A stretch of DNA of 64,000 bases from Pseudomonas proteolytica (GTDB lineage Bacteria; Pseudomonadota; Gammaproteobacteria; Pseudomonadales; Pseudomonadaceae). The DNA is taken from positions 50,396 through 114,395 of the forward strand of contig NZ_VFEV01000020.1 of NCBI RefSeq assembly GCF_007858275.1, read 5' to 3'. The position numbers were made by a program, and so were the translations under genes. This document shows, piece after piece, positions 51,756 to 58,558 of this stretch; the first letter of the stretch is position 1, and each line of letters begins with the position of its first letter. The notes beneath the pieces are model-generated. The model saw only the letters and a program-made list of their open reading frames with translations, was not told where the DNA came from and made no database searches.

Positions 51756-52049
51756 TTAAAGCCCCAGCGTCAGGCCAAGGACGCAGCCCAGTACGACCAG
51801 GGCGCGGCGGATGCCCGCCATGGGGCGGTCGCAAGCGGGGACCGTATCTGGTCGTGCATAGGGGAACAGAGCCCGGTCGAGCCAATAGCCCAACACACAA
51901 CCCAGTGTGACCAGGCCACATTTATAGAGGACAACGGGCAATTTGGTTGGGGCGACAATTGCCAGACAGAACAGCAAGGCGATGGTGATCAACGCCCAAA
52001 AGGTCATGCGAGGCGTGCGGGGTTTCCGTTTCGATACGGTGCTAGTCAT
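51756..52049 (-). CDS. Putative holin
   Basis: A 97-residue protein with three hydrophobic segments (FWALITIALLFCLAIVAPT, VLYKCGLVTLGCVLGYWL, ALVVLGCVLGLTLGL) and a basic N-terminus (MTSTVSKRKPRTPRM). It resembles the 2/3-TM phage holin family. The position just before the transglycosylase and spanins supports this. ATG 52049 overlaps the preceding stop (ATGA). Confidence 0.8.
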   Translation of the reverse strand: MTSTVSKRKPRTPRMTFWALITIALLFCLAIVAPTKLPVVLYKCGLVTLGCVLGYWLDRALFPYARPDTVPACDRPMAGIRRALVVLGCVLGLTLGL

Positions 52050-52381
52050 TGGGATACTCGCGGTGAATGCATGGTGGCACGCAGTGCGGCCAGTTGTTGA
52101 GCGGCCACAGAGGCATTGCCGCGCACGTAGGTGGGGGCTTGGTATTCGGCAAAGGTTGGTGTGATGGTTCTTACAGGGGGGCGTAACTTTTCCTGTTCCC
52201 GGACGTGTTGCTCGGTGCGGGCTTCGGCTTGTGAGATATGCGACTGCACCAACTCCCGCCAGTCGGCCGGAACCTTGGCCCACAGCACCGCACGCGCTGC
52301 ATCATCACCTGCGGCTTGAATAAGCTGGGCGAACTGGCGCGGCCGTTGGGGCCGGGAAACTTTGGGGGGAGCGGAATGCAT
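52046..52381 (-). CDS. Hypothetical protein, first gene of the lysis/late block
   Basis: A 111-residue soluble protein rich in Arg, Pro and Gln (MHSAPPKVSRPQRPRQFAQLIQAAGDDAARAVLWAKVPADW). No domain is recognised. It starts 57 bp after the first 21-bp late-promoter-like repeat and overlaps the holin start. Confidence 0.65.
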   Translation of the reverse strand: MHSAPPKVSRPQRPRQFAQLIQAAGDDAARAVLWAKVPADWRELVQSHISQAEARTEQHVREQEKLRPPVRTITPTFAEYQAPTYVRGNASVAAQQLAALRATMHSPRVSQ

Positions 52382-52437
52382 AGCGCGAACCTGCCGTTGA
52401 GGGAACGGTGCCAGCTTCGCGTATAGAAGGTATTGGT

Positions 52438-52458
52438 TGAGTATCAGCGGGGTTTAAG
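52438..52458 (-). promoter_or_regulatory. 21-bp repeated element, putative late promoter (copy before the lysis block)
   Basis: Identical to the copies at 31961 and 43526. It lies immediately behind a strong terminator and 57 bp before the first late gene, where Mu has P-lys. It lacks a -35 box, as activator-dependent Mu late promoters do. Confidence 0.6.
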
Positions 52459-52481
52459 AAAAACCCCGCTCGGTGGCGGGG
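52458..52481 (-). terminator. Terminator of the early/middle transcript
   Basis: CCCCGC/GCGGGG stem with a 6-nt loop, followed by five T residues on the minus strand, 9 bp after the stop of the 177-aa gene. Confidence 0.88.
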
Positions 52482-52489
52482 ATGGAGAC

Positions 52490-53023
52490 TTACGAACTGC
52501 GAATTTTCTTCATAAAAGCAATGTCCTCATCGGATACGCCTTCTTTCTTTCTTTCCGCCTCCCACTCCGCTTCTGTCTGCTCTTTAACTGGTTCAGCGCG
52601 TGTCAGATCTGGATTTGCAATCTCAGCATCACAACTCAGTGAGTCTTCTTTCCAGACTCTATTTGAATAATCAATCTCATGCTGTGTAGGTGGCTTGCTA
52701 AGGCAAGCACCATTAATGAAAGACACATTGAGAAGCATCTGTCTGCAACTGGAATGAACAAATCGAGCACTGTACGTCAAATTATTTGTCGGTTGCTCTT
52801 TAAGTCGTTCGTTAATCACCTGCATGACAGCAGACTGTTTTTGCCTGTCTTTTATCATGCACGCCTGTTGAGCATGAGCCCGTAGGACATTTGCAAACTC
52901 ACGATTTTCTAAAGCCTCTGTAGTCGCTTGTTCAATTGAAACGCTTCCCGGATTAGCGGCAAGGCAGCATCCGGTAAAGCCGATGAGCAATGCCATAGTG
53001 CTGATTGCGGCTAGTCCTTTCAT
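52490..53023 (-). CDS. Exported protein of unknown function in the position of Mu C
   Basis: A 177-residue protein with an N-terminal signal peptide (MKGLAAISTMALLIGFTGCCLAA, either a lipobox-type Cys or signal peptidase I site) and several Cys residues in the mature part. The C-terminal ~45 residues are charged. The sequence is AT-richer than its neighbours. Its start overlaps the mor stop (TGATG), so it is translated from the middle message. In Mu the late activator C lies here, but this protein shows no DNA-binding motif. It may be lysogenic-conversion cargo. Confidence 0.7.
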   Translation of the reverse strand: MKGLAAISTMALLIGFTGCCLAANPGSVSIEQATTEALENREFANVLRAHAQQACMIKDRQKQSAVMQVINERLKEQPTNNLTYSARFVHSSCRQMLLNVSFINGACLSKPPTQHEIDYSNRVWKEDSLSCDAEIANPDLTRAEPVKEQTEAEWEAERKKEGVSDEDIAFMKKIRSS

Positions 53024-53460
53024 CAGTGCATCGTCCCTTCGTCAAATCCAAATAGGTCAGGCTCGTTCTTGCGATGCAGCGCCCGTTGTCGGCGAATGAT
53101 GTCATAAATGGTCTGGTTCGCAAGGTCGTACTTGCTGACCAGGTCCGGGATCTTAATGTCGTTATCCTTCCAGTCCCGATAAATCATGGCATCGCGTAGC
53201 GCCCGTTTGAGTGCATCCCCGCGTGGCAAGTACACCACTCGCCCCCCCATCACGGAGCAAATCGCAAAAACAACATGCCGAGCCAATTCCGCGGCTTCCA
53301 CACCCGGTTTGATCTCGACCAGGAGCTTGGCCTCGGCGATTTCCACCATTTCACGCAATGAGCCCTCCCAGCGGGATATAACCGTAGGGTCTTGCATGTT
53401 CGCCAGTACTTTCTTGGCGTCCAGTTGATCAATGTCATCCGGGAACAGTTCTTCGTTCAT
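53023..53460 (-). CDS. mor: Mor family transcriptional activator
   Basis: A 145-residue activator of the Mor/C family. The N-terminal dimerisation helices (AAELARHVVFAICSVMGGRVVYLPRGDALKRALRDAMIYRDW) contain the Mor/C-type GGxxxYLP segment. The C-terminal HTH is IPDLVSKYDLANQTIYDIIRRQR. In Mu, Mor turns on middle and C late promoters. Only one Mor/C-type gene is visible here, so it may serve both steps. The start overlaps the gemA stop. Confidence 0.92.
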   Translation of the reverse strand: MNEELFPDDIDQLDAKKVLANMQDPTVISRWEGSLREMVEIAEAKLLVEIKPGVEAAELARHVVFAICSVMGGRVVYLPRGDALKRALRDAMIYRDWKDNDIKIPDLVSKYDLANQTIYDIIRRQRALHRKNEPDLFGFDEGTMH

Positions 53461-53873
53461 CGCTCAGGCCTCCCGTGTCGGCGGGCATCGTAGGTCAATG
53501 CCGCAACCAGTTTTTGCAGTTGTCCAGGGTCGAGCCATTCAACGCGCTCAACCTTGAACATGCGCAAGGCCATACCATCGGCATACGCCCAGGAGCGTTT
53601 CGCCTCGGCGAGAAAGGCCTTAATTTTACCCACCAGCTTCTCCCGGTCTGGCGCAGGTTTCGGCGTTTTGCGGCCATGCTTTTTAGCCGGTGCTGACGCC
53701 CAGCCCAACCGGGCGAACTCGGCTAGTACTGCGCCGGTCTGGCGTGGAGTCAGGTCTTTGGCCGAACGCACACCAGCCACACGGACCAGTAAGGCGCGGT
53801 AGGTTTCGTCATCTAGCCCCAGATCTTTTTTGGCGATATGGATTTTGCTCAGTTGCATGTTTCGCGTGCTCAT
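53457..53873 (-). CDS. GemA/Gp16-like regulatory protein (DUF1018)
   Basis: A 138-residue protein with the family pattern KIHIAKKDLGLDDETYRALLVRVAGVRSAKDLTPRQ and SWAYADGMALRMFKVERVEWLDPGQLQKLVAAL. Mu GemA modulates host gene expression and DNA topology. The start has a strong GGAGGA. It couples with mor through ATGA. Confidence 0.92.
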   Translation of the reverse strand: MSTRNMQLSKIHIAKKDLGLDDETYRALLVRVAGVRSAKDLTPRQTGAVLAEFARLGWASAPAKKHGRKTPKPAPDREKLVGKIKAFLAEAKRSWAYADGMALRMFKVERVEWLDPGQLQKLVAALTYDARRHGRPER

Positions 53874-54148
53874 TGTCTTCCTCCTTTGATCAGGGCCTGG
53901 AACGCGGCCGGGTCGTTTCGGGACAGTGCGGCGACACCATGAATAGCCATGGTGAGCGCATGTTCTGTTTCATCGAACGCCCCGGCGCTGCGGATCTGTT
54001 CCACTTCGCTCCTGGTGCCGCTATAGATTTCCATCTTGAGTTTGCTAGCGCCCATAGCCAGGCGCTTATCCTTGTCGCGCTTGCGCTGGGCGCGTTTACG
54101 CTCGCGAGCCAGGCGGGTTTTGCGCTGTGTGGGTGATTCGTCTGTCAT
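53870..54148 (-). CDS. Small basic hypothetical protein
   Basis: A 92-residue protein with a very basic N-terminal helix (TRLARERKRAQRKRDKDKRLAMG) and a C-terminal part (KLKMEIYSGTRSEVEQIRSAGAFDETEHALTMAIHGVAAL) that could be a ribbon-helix-helix-like fold. I use ATG 54148, which excludes the structured repeat upstream from the coding region. It overlaps gemA by four bases. Confidence 0.65.
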   Translation of the reverse strand: MTDESPTQRKTRLARERKRAQRKRDKDKRLAMGASKLKMEIYSGTRSEVEQIRSAGAFDETEHALTMAIHGVAALSRNDPAAFQALIKGGRQ

Positions 54149-54152
54149 GGGT

Positions 54153-54220
54153 GGCTGCTCATCAGTACCGGACAACCACGTCCGGCAGACCGCCCCAGCA
54201 AGTCGGGACGGTTTCGCTTA
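54153..54220 (-). repeat. Structured intergenic RNA-like repeat, copy B
   Basis: A 68-bp sequence nearly identical to copy A (54899-54967). It begins with the stop codon of the DUF2786 gene and ends just before the next start codon. It can fold into two hairpins; the second is CCGGAC-GTGGTT-GTCCGG in the message. Confidence 0.75.
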
Positions 54221-54889
54221 GTGCAGGGCAAGCTGTTCCTGACCGTTAACCCCATGGTTTAAGCGCACATCACCCGCTGCAAGAATGCCGTGCAGGGCGT
54301 CGGTCATCGCACGCACGCCATTGCCCTTGCTGGCGTTGCGGTCGCGACAGCCGAGCTTTTCCGTTTCTGCGTGATGCTTGAGCATGTACGCCGAAGTCGC
54401 CGGGGATGGTTCATCGTTACCGGCAAAAGCCATGACCTGCTTTCGTACCGCCGATACCCAGGCCGCACAGAACACGTCGGCGCGCTTCGTCTTGGTCGCG
54501 GTCTTGCAACGCTTCAACTGAGTGTTGATAAAGTCGCGTCGAGACTGCCGAACCTGGCGCAGCAATAGCGTCATGGTGTAGCTGGCCAACTCCGCCAGTT
54601 CGCCGATAAAACGCCACTCACCGATACCAGCCATGAACAGGACTTTGCAGGCGTAGGCTTGAGTAACGGCTCCAACCAGGTTGGCTTCCCATTGCGGCGG
54701 GGTCATCTTTGAACCACTACGGGCGGCACATTCGTAGACTTCGGATAGCTGGATATCCGATTCTTCTAAGCGATACTTTTCCATCAAGGCACGGGCCTGG
54801 CGCATGGCAGCGGCGGCTTCGTGCGGGTTGTCGCTTGCTGCCAGGCGCAGCAGTTTTTTGATCTTGTCTAAGGCTTTGCTGTGATCCAT
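54218..54889 (-). CDS. DUF2786 domain protein
   Basis: A 223-residue protein. Residues 1-45 (ALDKIKKLLRLAASDNPHEAAAAMRQARALMEKYRLEESDI) are the DUF2786 motif common in phage and mobile element proteins; a longer domain follows (FIGELAELASYTMTLLLRQVRQSRRDFI). The stop codon is the first codon of repeat copy B, and its start is preceded by repeat copy A plus GAGGAAG. The function is unknown. Confidence 0.88.
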   Translation of the reverse strand: MDHSKALDKIKKLLRLAASDNPHEAAAAMRQARALMEKYRLEESDIQLSEVYECAARSGSKMTPPQWEANLVGAVTQAYACKVLFMAGIGEWRFIGELAELASYTMTLLLRQVRQSRRDFINTQLKRCKTATKTKRADVFCAAWVSAVRKQVMAFAGNDEPSPATSAYMLKHHAETEKLGCRDRNASKGNGVRAMTDALHGILAAGDVRLNHGVNGQEQLALH

Positions 54890-54898
54890 GTCTTCCTC

Positions 54899-54967
54899 GG
54901 CTGCTCATCAGTACCAGGCAACCACGCCTGGCAGACCGCCCCCAGCAAGCCGGGACGGTTTCGCTTA
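54899..54967 (-). repeat. Structured intergenic RNA-like repeat, copy A
   Basis: A 69-bp copy starting at the stop codon of the 73-aa gene and ending 9 bp before the DUF2786 start. The hairpin stem reads CCAGGC/GCCTGG, against CCGGAC/GTCCGG in copy B, with the same loop: four changed bases that keep all pairs. Confidence 0.75.
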
Positions 54968-55186
54968 TTGAAGGGTCGTGGTGCTCGGTTGCCAGCGGCA
55001 GGCAGGAATGGCACCCAACATCTTTTCGCTGGCGACCAGGTCGAATAGCTTGTTGGAAAGTCGCACGGCTTCCGTCTGCCGGGGTGCGCCCAGGGGGCTG
55101 GTCGGTACGCCTGTCATATCGACGGTGACGGAGGGCTTGCCGTTGCCTTCGGTGCGGTCCTCCAGGGTGATTGTGATCTTTGCCAT
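54965..55186 (-). CDS. Small hypothetical protein
   Basis: A 73-residue ORF (MAKITITLEDRTEGNGKPSVTVDMTGVP...). The N-terminus is beta-strand-like and acidic, the C-terminus helical. Similar short proteins occur in the early region of Mu-like phages, but I assign no function. It ends directly at structured repeat copy A. Confidence 0.65.
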   Translation of the reverse strand: MAKITITLEDRTEGNGKPSVTVDMTGVPTSPLGAPRQTEAVRLSNKLFDLVASEKMLGAIPACRWQPSTTTLQ

Positions 55187-55194
55187 GGGGCTTC

Positions 55195-55602
55195 CTATCG
55201 TTGAGTGTGGAAATTGATGTGGTAGTCGCGAGCCACCTGGCGCACGTACTTTTCGGTCATGTGGTGCTTACGTGCGATCCACTTGGGTGAGTTGCCCAGT
55301 GCTGCATCTGCCATGATCAACGTGGCGTGCTTGCGGGTATCCGGCACGACTTCCTCAAGCTCGGCAGATACAGAGGGCGAAGTTGCGGCCACAGAGACAA
55401 ACAAGTGGGCATAGACCGGTGTCCGCTCTGGGTTAATAGTGAAGGTCGCAGGGGCGCTGCTCATCTGGTGGCCTACCTTCTGAATTTTTCCGCCGCGTCC
55501 CAAAAATTGCTCAGTCAGGCGGTCGAGGTTGGCGCGTTCAACATCGTGTTGCGGCGAGTGAATGGGCAGAGGATCGCTGCGGGTGTCGTGATAGCGCTGC
55601 AT
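55195..55602 (-). CDS. Hypothetical protein with C-terminal HTH-like segment
   Basis: A 135-residue protein. The last 40 residues (IMADAALGNSPKWIARKHHMTEKYVRQVARDYHINF) look like a helix-turn-helix. The middle is low complexity. It belongs to the early gene string, 2 bp after the 92-aa gene. Confidence 0.6.
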   Translation of the reverse strand: MQRYHDTRSDPLPIHSPQHDVERANLDRLTEQFLGRGGKIQKVGHQMSSAPATFTINPERTPVYAHLFVSVAATSPSVSAELEEVVPDTRKHATLIMADAALGNSPKWIARKHHMTEKYVRQVARDYHINFHTQR

Positions 55603-55604
55603 GG

Positions 55605-55883
55605 TCAGGCCCCCGATGCTCTGAAACCTGATTGGTTGCGTTTACCCAGCCACTGGATAAAGCGCGCCACGGCGGTCATACCTTCACGCGGGTTTTGTGC
55701 CTCAGGAACACCGGGAACAAAGAGCGTTTCGTTGTCCAGTCGAGATAATCGAGCGCACGCGGTGAGGATGTCGCGGACCATTTTTTCTTCGCCGGTGGCT
55801 AGCGCAATGGCACCCTCTGGGAGGGTGACGCCGAAGTCGATATGGCCGGATGAAAAACAATAGGCGGTGATGGTTTTTTTCAT
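55605..55883 (-). CDS. Small hypothetical early protein
   Basis: A 92-residue protein (MKKTITAYCFSSGHIDFGVTLPEGAIALATGEEKMVRDILTACARLSR...). The pattern of a short beta hairpin followed by helices recurs in early genes of Pseudomonas Mu-like phages as I recall, without a known role. ATG 55883 is 1 bp after the DUF3164 stop and has GGGAG upstream. Confidence 0.65.
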   Translation of the reverse strand: MKKTITAYCFSSGHIDFGVTLPEGAIALATGEEKMVRDILTACARLSRLDNETLFVPGVPEAQNPREGMTAVARFIQWLGKRNQSGFRASGA

Positions 55884-55884
55884 T

Positions 55885-56505
55885 TCAAACTCCCGCGATA
55901 TCGAGGCTGATAGCTTCGTACTGGTCAGTATCACCAACACGCTGATACACACGGATGTAGGACTTGGAGCCAACCACCTGACAGGCGTCACCAATGGCCT
56001 GCATGGCGCTCTGCCAGCGTTCATCTGTGATTTCCATACGGCGCAACGCCAACACACGGGCCGTGCGAATGTCGCCTTTCTGGTCAGTCCGAAAGGCGTC
56101 ATTCACCAGCGTGACAATTTCGGGGCGTGCCCCGGTGGTCCAGTCGCGTAGGCATTCATCAATCAATGCCCGCGCTGCCTGGAGGCGTTCGTCGAAGGCG
56201 ATGCTTTCCTGGACGGCGCGCATGATCTTGTAGCGACCATCAAAACTAATCAGGCTGACATTGCCCTTCTTGCCGCCGATCTGAGCCCCGTACTGCTCGG
56301 CGCTCAACTCGACGAAGGCTTCGATATCGCCAAATGCCGCCGCTTTGAACTGCGACAGTACGGCGCTGGCTGCTCGGGCTTTTTCAACCAGTGCGAGAAC
56401 CAGGGCGTCACGTTCCAGGTCGATAGGCTTGATCAGAATTTCGGGAATCAGCCGCTTTTGAGCGTCAACGCGGTAGCCTTCGGGAATGGTTTGTTGTTGT
56501 GTCAT
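55885..56505 (-). CDS. DUF3164 family protein
   Basis: A 206-residue protein of the DUF3164 family: IPEGYRVDAQKRLIPEILIKPIDLERDALVLALVEKA at the N-terminus and YKIMRAVQESIAFDERLQAARALIDECLRDW in the middle. The family is typical of early regions of Mu-like phages; Mu relatives with this fold are linked to sulfate- or host-nuclease-related functions only tentatively. Function unassigned. Confidence 0.87.
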   Translation of the reverse strand: MTQQQTIPEGYRVDAQKRLIPEILIKPIDLERDALVLALVEKARAASAVLSQFKAAAFGDIEAFVELSAEQYGAQIGGKKGNVSLISFDGRYKIMRAVQESIAFDERLQAARALIDECLRDWTTGARPEIVTLVNDAFRTDQKGDIRTARVLALRRMEITDERWQSAMQAIGDACQVVGSKSYIRVYQRVGDTDQYEAISLDIAGV

Positions 56506-56516
56506 TGCAAGGTTCC

Positions 56517-56840
56517 TCAGTGGAGAGTCGGGCGCGACCAGTCAGCAGGACGGGCGGCGCTAATGGGTTCGCGCCATTCCAGGGTCACGCCCTGAAACTG
56601 CACGTTGTAACGAGTGCTGCCGGCCGTGCCGTGGCGTTGGTAGCCGTCGGTATGGCCGAGGTTGATCAGGCGCTGACCTGATTCGGGAGTGATCACCAGG
56701 AGATTGTTTGCAGGGTGAAACGCCTGCACGCGGATGCCATGCGCCTGCAAATTGCGGGCGGCGGCGTTAAACACCCGCAGACGGTCTGCCAGGGTCGGGG
56801 TCAGGACTTTCAATGGCGTGCGGTTAGTGGAGGCGAGCAT
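56517..56840 (-). CDS. Hypothetical early protein
   Basis: A 107-residue protein (LADRLRVFNAAARNLQAHGIRVQAFHPANNLLVITPESGQRLINLGHTDGYQRHGTAGSTRYNVQFQGVTLEW). The start is placed at ATG 56840 (MLASTNRT), overlapping the upstream gene by 17 bases; the longer frame to 56996 is a shadow of that gene. No function is recognised. Confidence 0.65.
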   Translation of the reverse strand: MLASTNRTPLKVLTPTLADRLRVFNAAARNLQAHGIRVQAFHPANNLLVITPESGQRLINLGHTDGYQRHGTAGSTRYNVQFQGVTLEWREPISAARPADWSRPTLH

Positions 56841-57201
56841 GGGCGTTCTCCTGGTTGCAGCAGTCGGGGTTGATTGGGCAGTGTTGGCAGGCGCGCCAGT
56901 GCTGCATCGCCTGCGGGTTGTGAGTCGGTGCCGGTTTTTCGCGGTAGCTTTGGCACTGGTCAGAGGTGATGGTCTCGTCCAGAGCGACGCATTCAATACG
57001 GCCCAGGGTTTCCATCACACGCCGCTCCACGCCCGCAGTGCTGGGGGATGCGTAGCGGTTGGATAGAATCAGACTGACGGCCGTGCGGCTCATACCAATG
57101 CGCTGGCTGGCCTTGGTTTTGTTGGTGGCTGCGACCTCGGCGGCAAGCAGGCGCACGAACAGCGGCGCTTCGCTACCCCAAGCGGACAGGTTGACGTTCA
57201 T
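56824..57201 (-). CDS. HTH-containing regulatory protein with Cys-rich tail
   Basis: A 125-residue protein. An N-terminal helix-turn-helix (AAEVAATNKTKASQRIGMSRTAVSLILSNRY) of LacI/XRE style is followed by CQSYREKPAPTHNPQAMQHWRACQHCPINPDCCNQ, a Cys-rich segment that could bind zinc. It couples to the next upstream gene through ATGA. Confidence 0.75.
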   Translation of the reverse strand: MNVNLSAWGSEAPLFVRLLAAEVAATNKTKASQRIGMSRTAVSLILSNRYASPSTAGVERRVMETLGRIECVALDETITSDQCQSYREKPAPTHNPQAMQHWRACQHCPINPDCCNQENAHARLH

Positions 57202-57812
57202 AGGTCAGCCTCCGCAGGTGCAGGCTGACGGAACACGACCTTGCCCAGGTTCGGGTCAAACACCTGCCCGATTTTCTGAATCATCGGCGGACGGGGTCCG
57301 GTGTATTTGCCAGGGGCCAAGCGATAGCGAGCCTTTTGTTTCTGGCTGCCGGGCTGAACCTCAATCACATAGCCCGCACGCTTGAGCCAAACCAGATAAG
57401 AGCCAGCGGTTGAGACAGTTGTCGGCGTTACGGTTGAGGCCTGGGCCGCTAACTCGTTGGCGTCCAGTTCCCCAAGAATGCGCAGCGTGCGCCACATTGC
57501 TTCGGTGCCTTTGCCCGAATTGCTTGGTTTGCCTTCCTTGGTGAGGGAAGGGGCTTCAGCACCTACGTCCTTGATCAACCGCAGTGTTTGCGCTTTAAAC
57601 AGCTCACCGGAAACTACCTCGACAAAGTCACCACGTATCAGCGACTGCACGTAGGTATTGACGACAGTTCGGTCTGTTTTGGAACGCTGGGTAATTTCGG
57701 CAATTTTGAAGCCGTCACGGCCTGCACGGATGGCTTCCCAGATGCGCTGGCGATTGCTTTTGCTGCCGCGCATTTCCAGATCAATGGATTTACGACCACG
57801 ACCGCCAGCCAT
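57198..57812 (-). CDS. Winged-helix DNA-binding early protein
   Basis: A 204-residue protein with two winged-helix-like halves: NRQRIWEAIRAGRDGFKIAEITQRSKTDRTVVNTYVQSLIRGDFVEVV and AMWRTLRILGELDANELAAQASTVTPTTVSTAGSYLVWLKRAGYVIEV. The ATG at 57812 overlaps the MuB stop (ATGA), so the longer frame is not used. It probably regulates or accompanies transposition; the role is inferred only from position. Confidence 0.75.
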   Translation of the reverse strand: MAGGRGRKSIDLEMRGSKSNRQRIWEAIRAGRDGFKIAEITQRSKTDRTVVNTYVQSLIRGDFVEVVSGELFKAQTLRLIKDVGAEAPSLTKEGKPSNSGKGTEAMWRTLRILGELDANELAAQASTVTPTTVSTAGSYLVWLKRAGYVIEVQPGSQKQKARYRLAPGKYTGPRPPMIQKIGQVFDPNLGKVVFRQPAPAEADL

Positions 57813-58534
57813 CACGCGCCCCTCCGTACAGGAGCCTCGCCGGTAAACCAGCCCCGTGAGCCCCAGCCAGCGAGGTCGATGCTGTCGATGCACATGGCTT
57901 GGGTTTCGCTATAAACCTTGTAGAGATTGACAGCGACACGACGCAGGCAGCCGCGCACCTTGACGCGCAGATCTTCCAGCAGGTCATCGGCAAAACTCAG
58001 TTTCGGATAGCTGGCCTGGGCCAGGGCGCGCAGATCGTCGAGGGTCGCGGGTTGAGCGGGCACCCACTCCAACACCCGGTTATGCAGGCGCTCCAGTTTG
58101 GCCAGGCTACCCGGCACACGTTCTTCCCCGATCAGCACAATGGTGCCCTGACTGGCGTTATAGATGTCGGTCAACACGTTGGCGACGGCCTTTTCCAGCA
58201 GGTATTGCACGTCGTCTATTAGCAGGGGGCGACCACTGCGGGACAGTTGCTCGGCAACCTGATCAACCATCACCGACAGAGTCAGACCAGGTGCGATACC
58301 CATCTCGCGCAGGATGGCTTGCAGAAAGGCTTTTTTGCTCCAGGTGTCGCGACACTCGACGTAATAGGCACGGTGCTGGTTGGCTGCGAAGGCCGCACCA
58401 ACGCTTTTACCCAGCCCACTCGCGCCATACATCACCACTAGCCCAGGCAACCCCGCAGGGCGTGCATGGGCACGGGCAATGGCGGCAGACAACAGGCCGA
58501 CATTTGTCAGGGGAACAATCTTGGTAACACTCAT
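57812..58534 (-). CDS. MuB-like AAA+ target-selection ATPase
   Basis: A 240-residue ATPase. Walker A is GASGLGKS (K43) and Walker B is PLLIDDVQYL, followed by an AAA+ sensor region (QGTIVLIGEERVPGSL). MuB binds target DNA and activates the transposase. The start has AGGAG at good spacing, 24 bp after the transposase stop. It is shorter than Mu B (312 aa), lacking the N-terminal HTH domain. Confidence 0.92.
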   Translation of the reverse strand: MSVTKIVPLTNVGLLSAAIARAHARPAGLPGLVVMYGASGLGKSVGAAFAANQHRAYYVECRDTWSKKAFLQAILREMGIAPGLTLSVMVDQVAEQLSRSGRPLLIDDVQYLLEKAVANVLTDIYNASQGTIVLIGEERVPGSLAKLERLHNRVLEWVPAQPATLDDLRALAQASYPKLSFADDLLEDLRVKVRGCLRRVAVNLYKVYSETQAMCIDSIDLAGWGSRGWFTGEAPVRRGA

Positions 58535-58558
58535 AATTCGACTCCTAAAGGTCTTGGG

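Noticed and set aside
56517..56996. Long version of the 107-aa early gene
   Set aside because: The first 52 codons overlap the HTH gene in another frame and look like its shadow; ATG 56840 is better.
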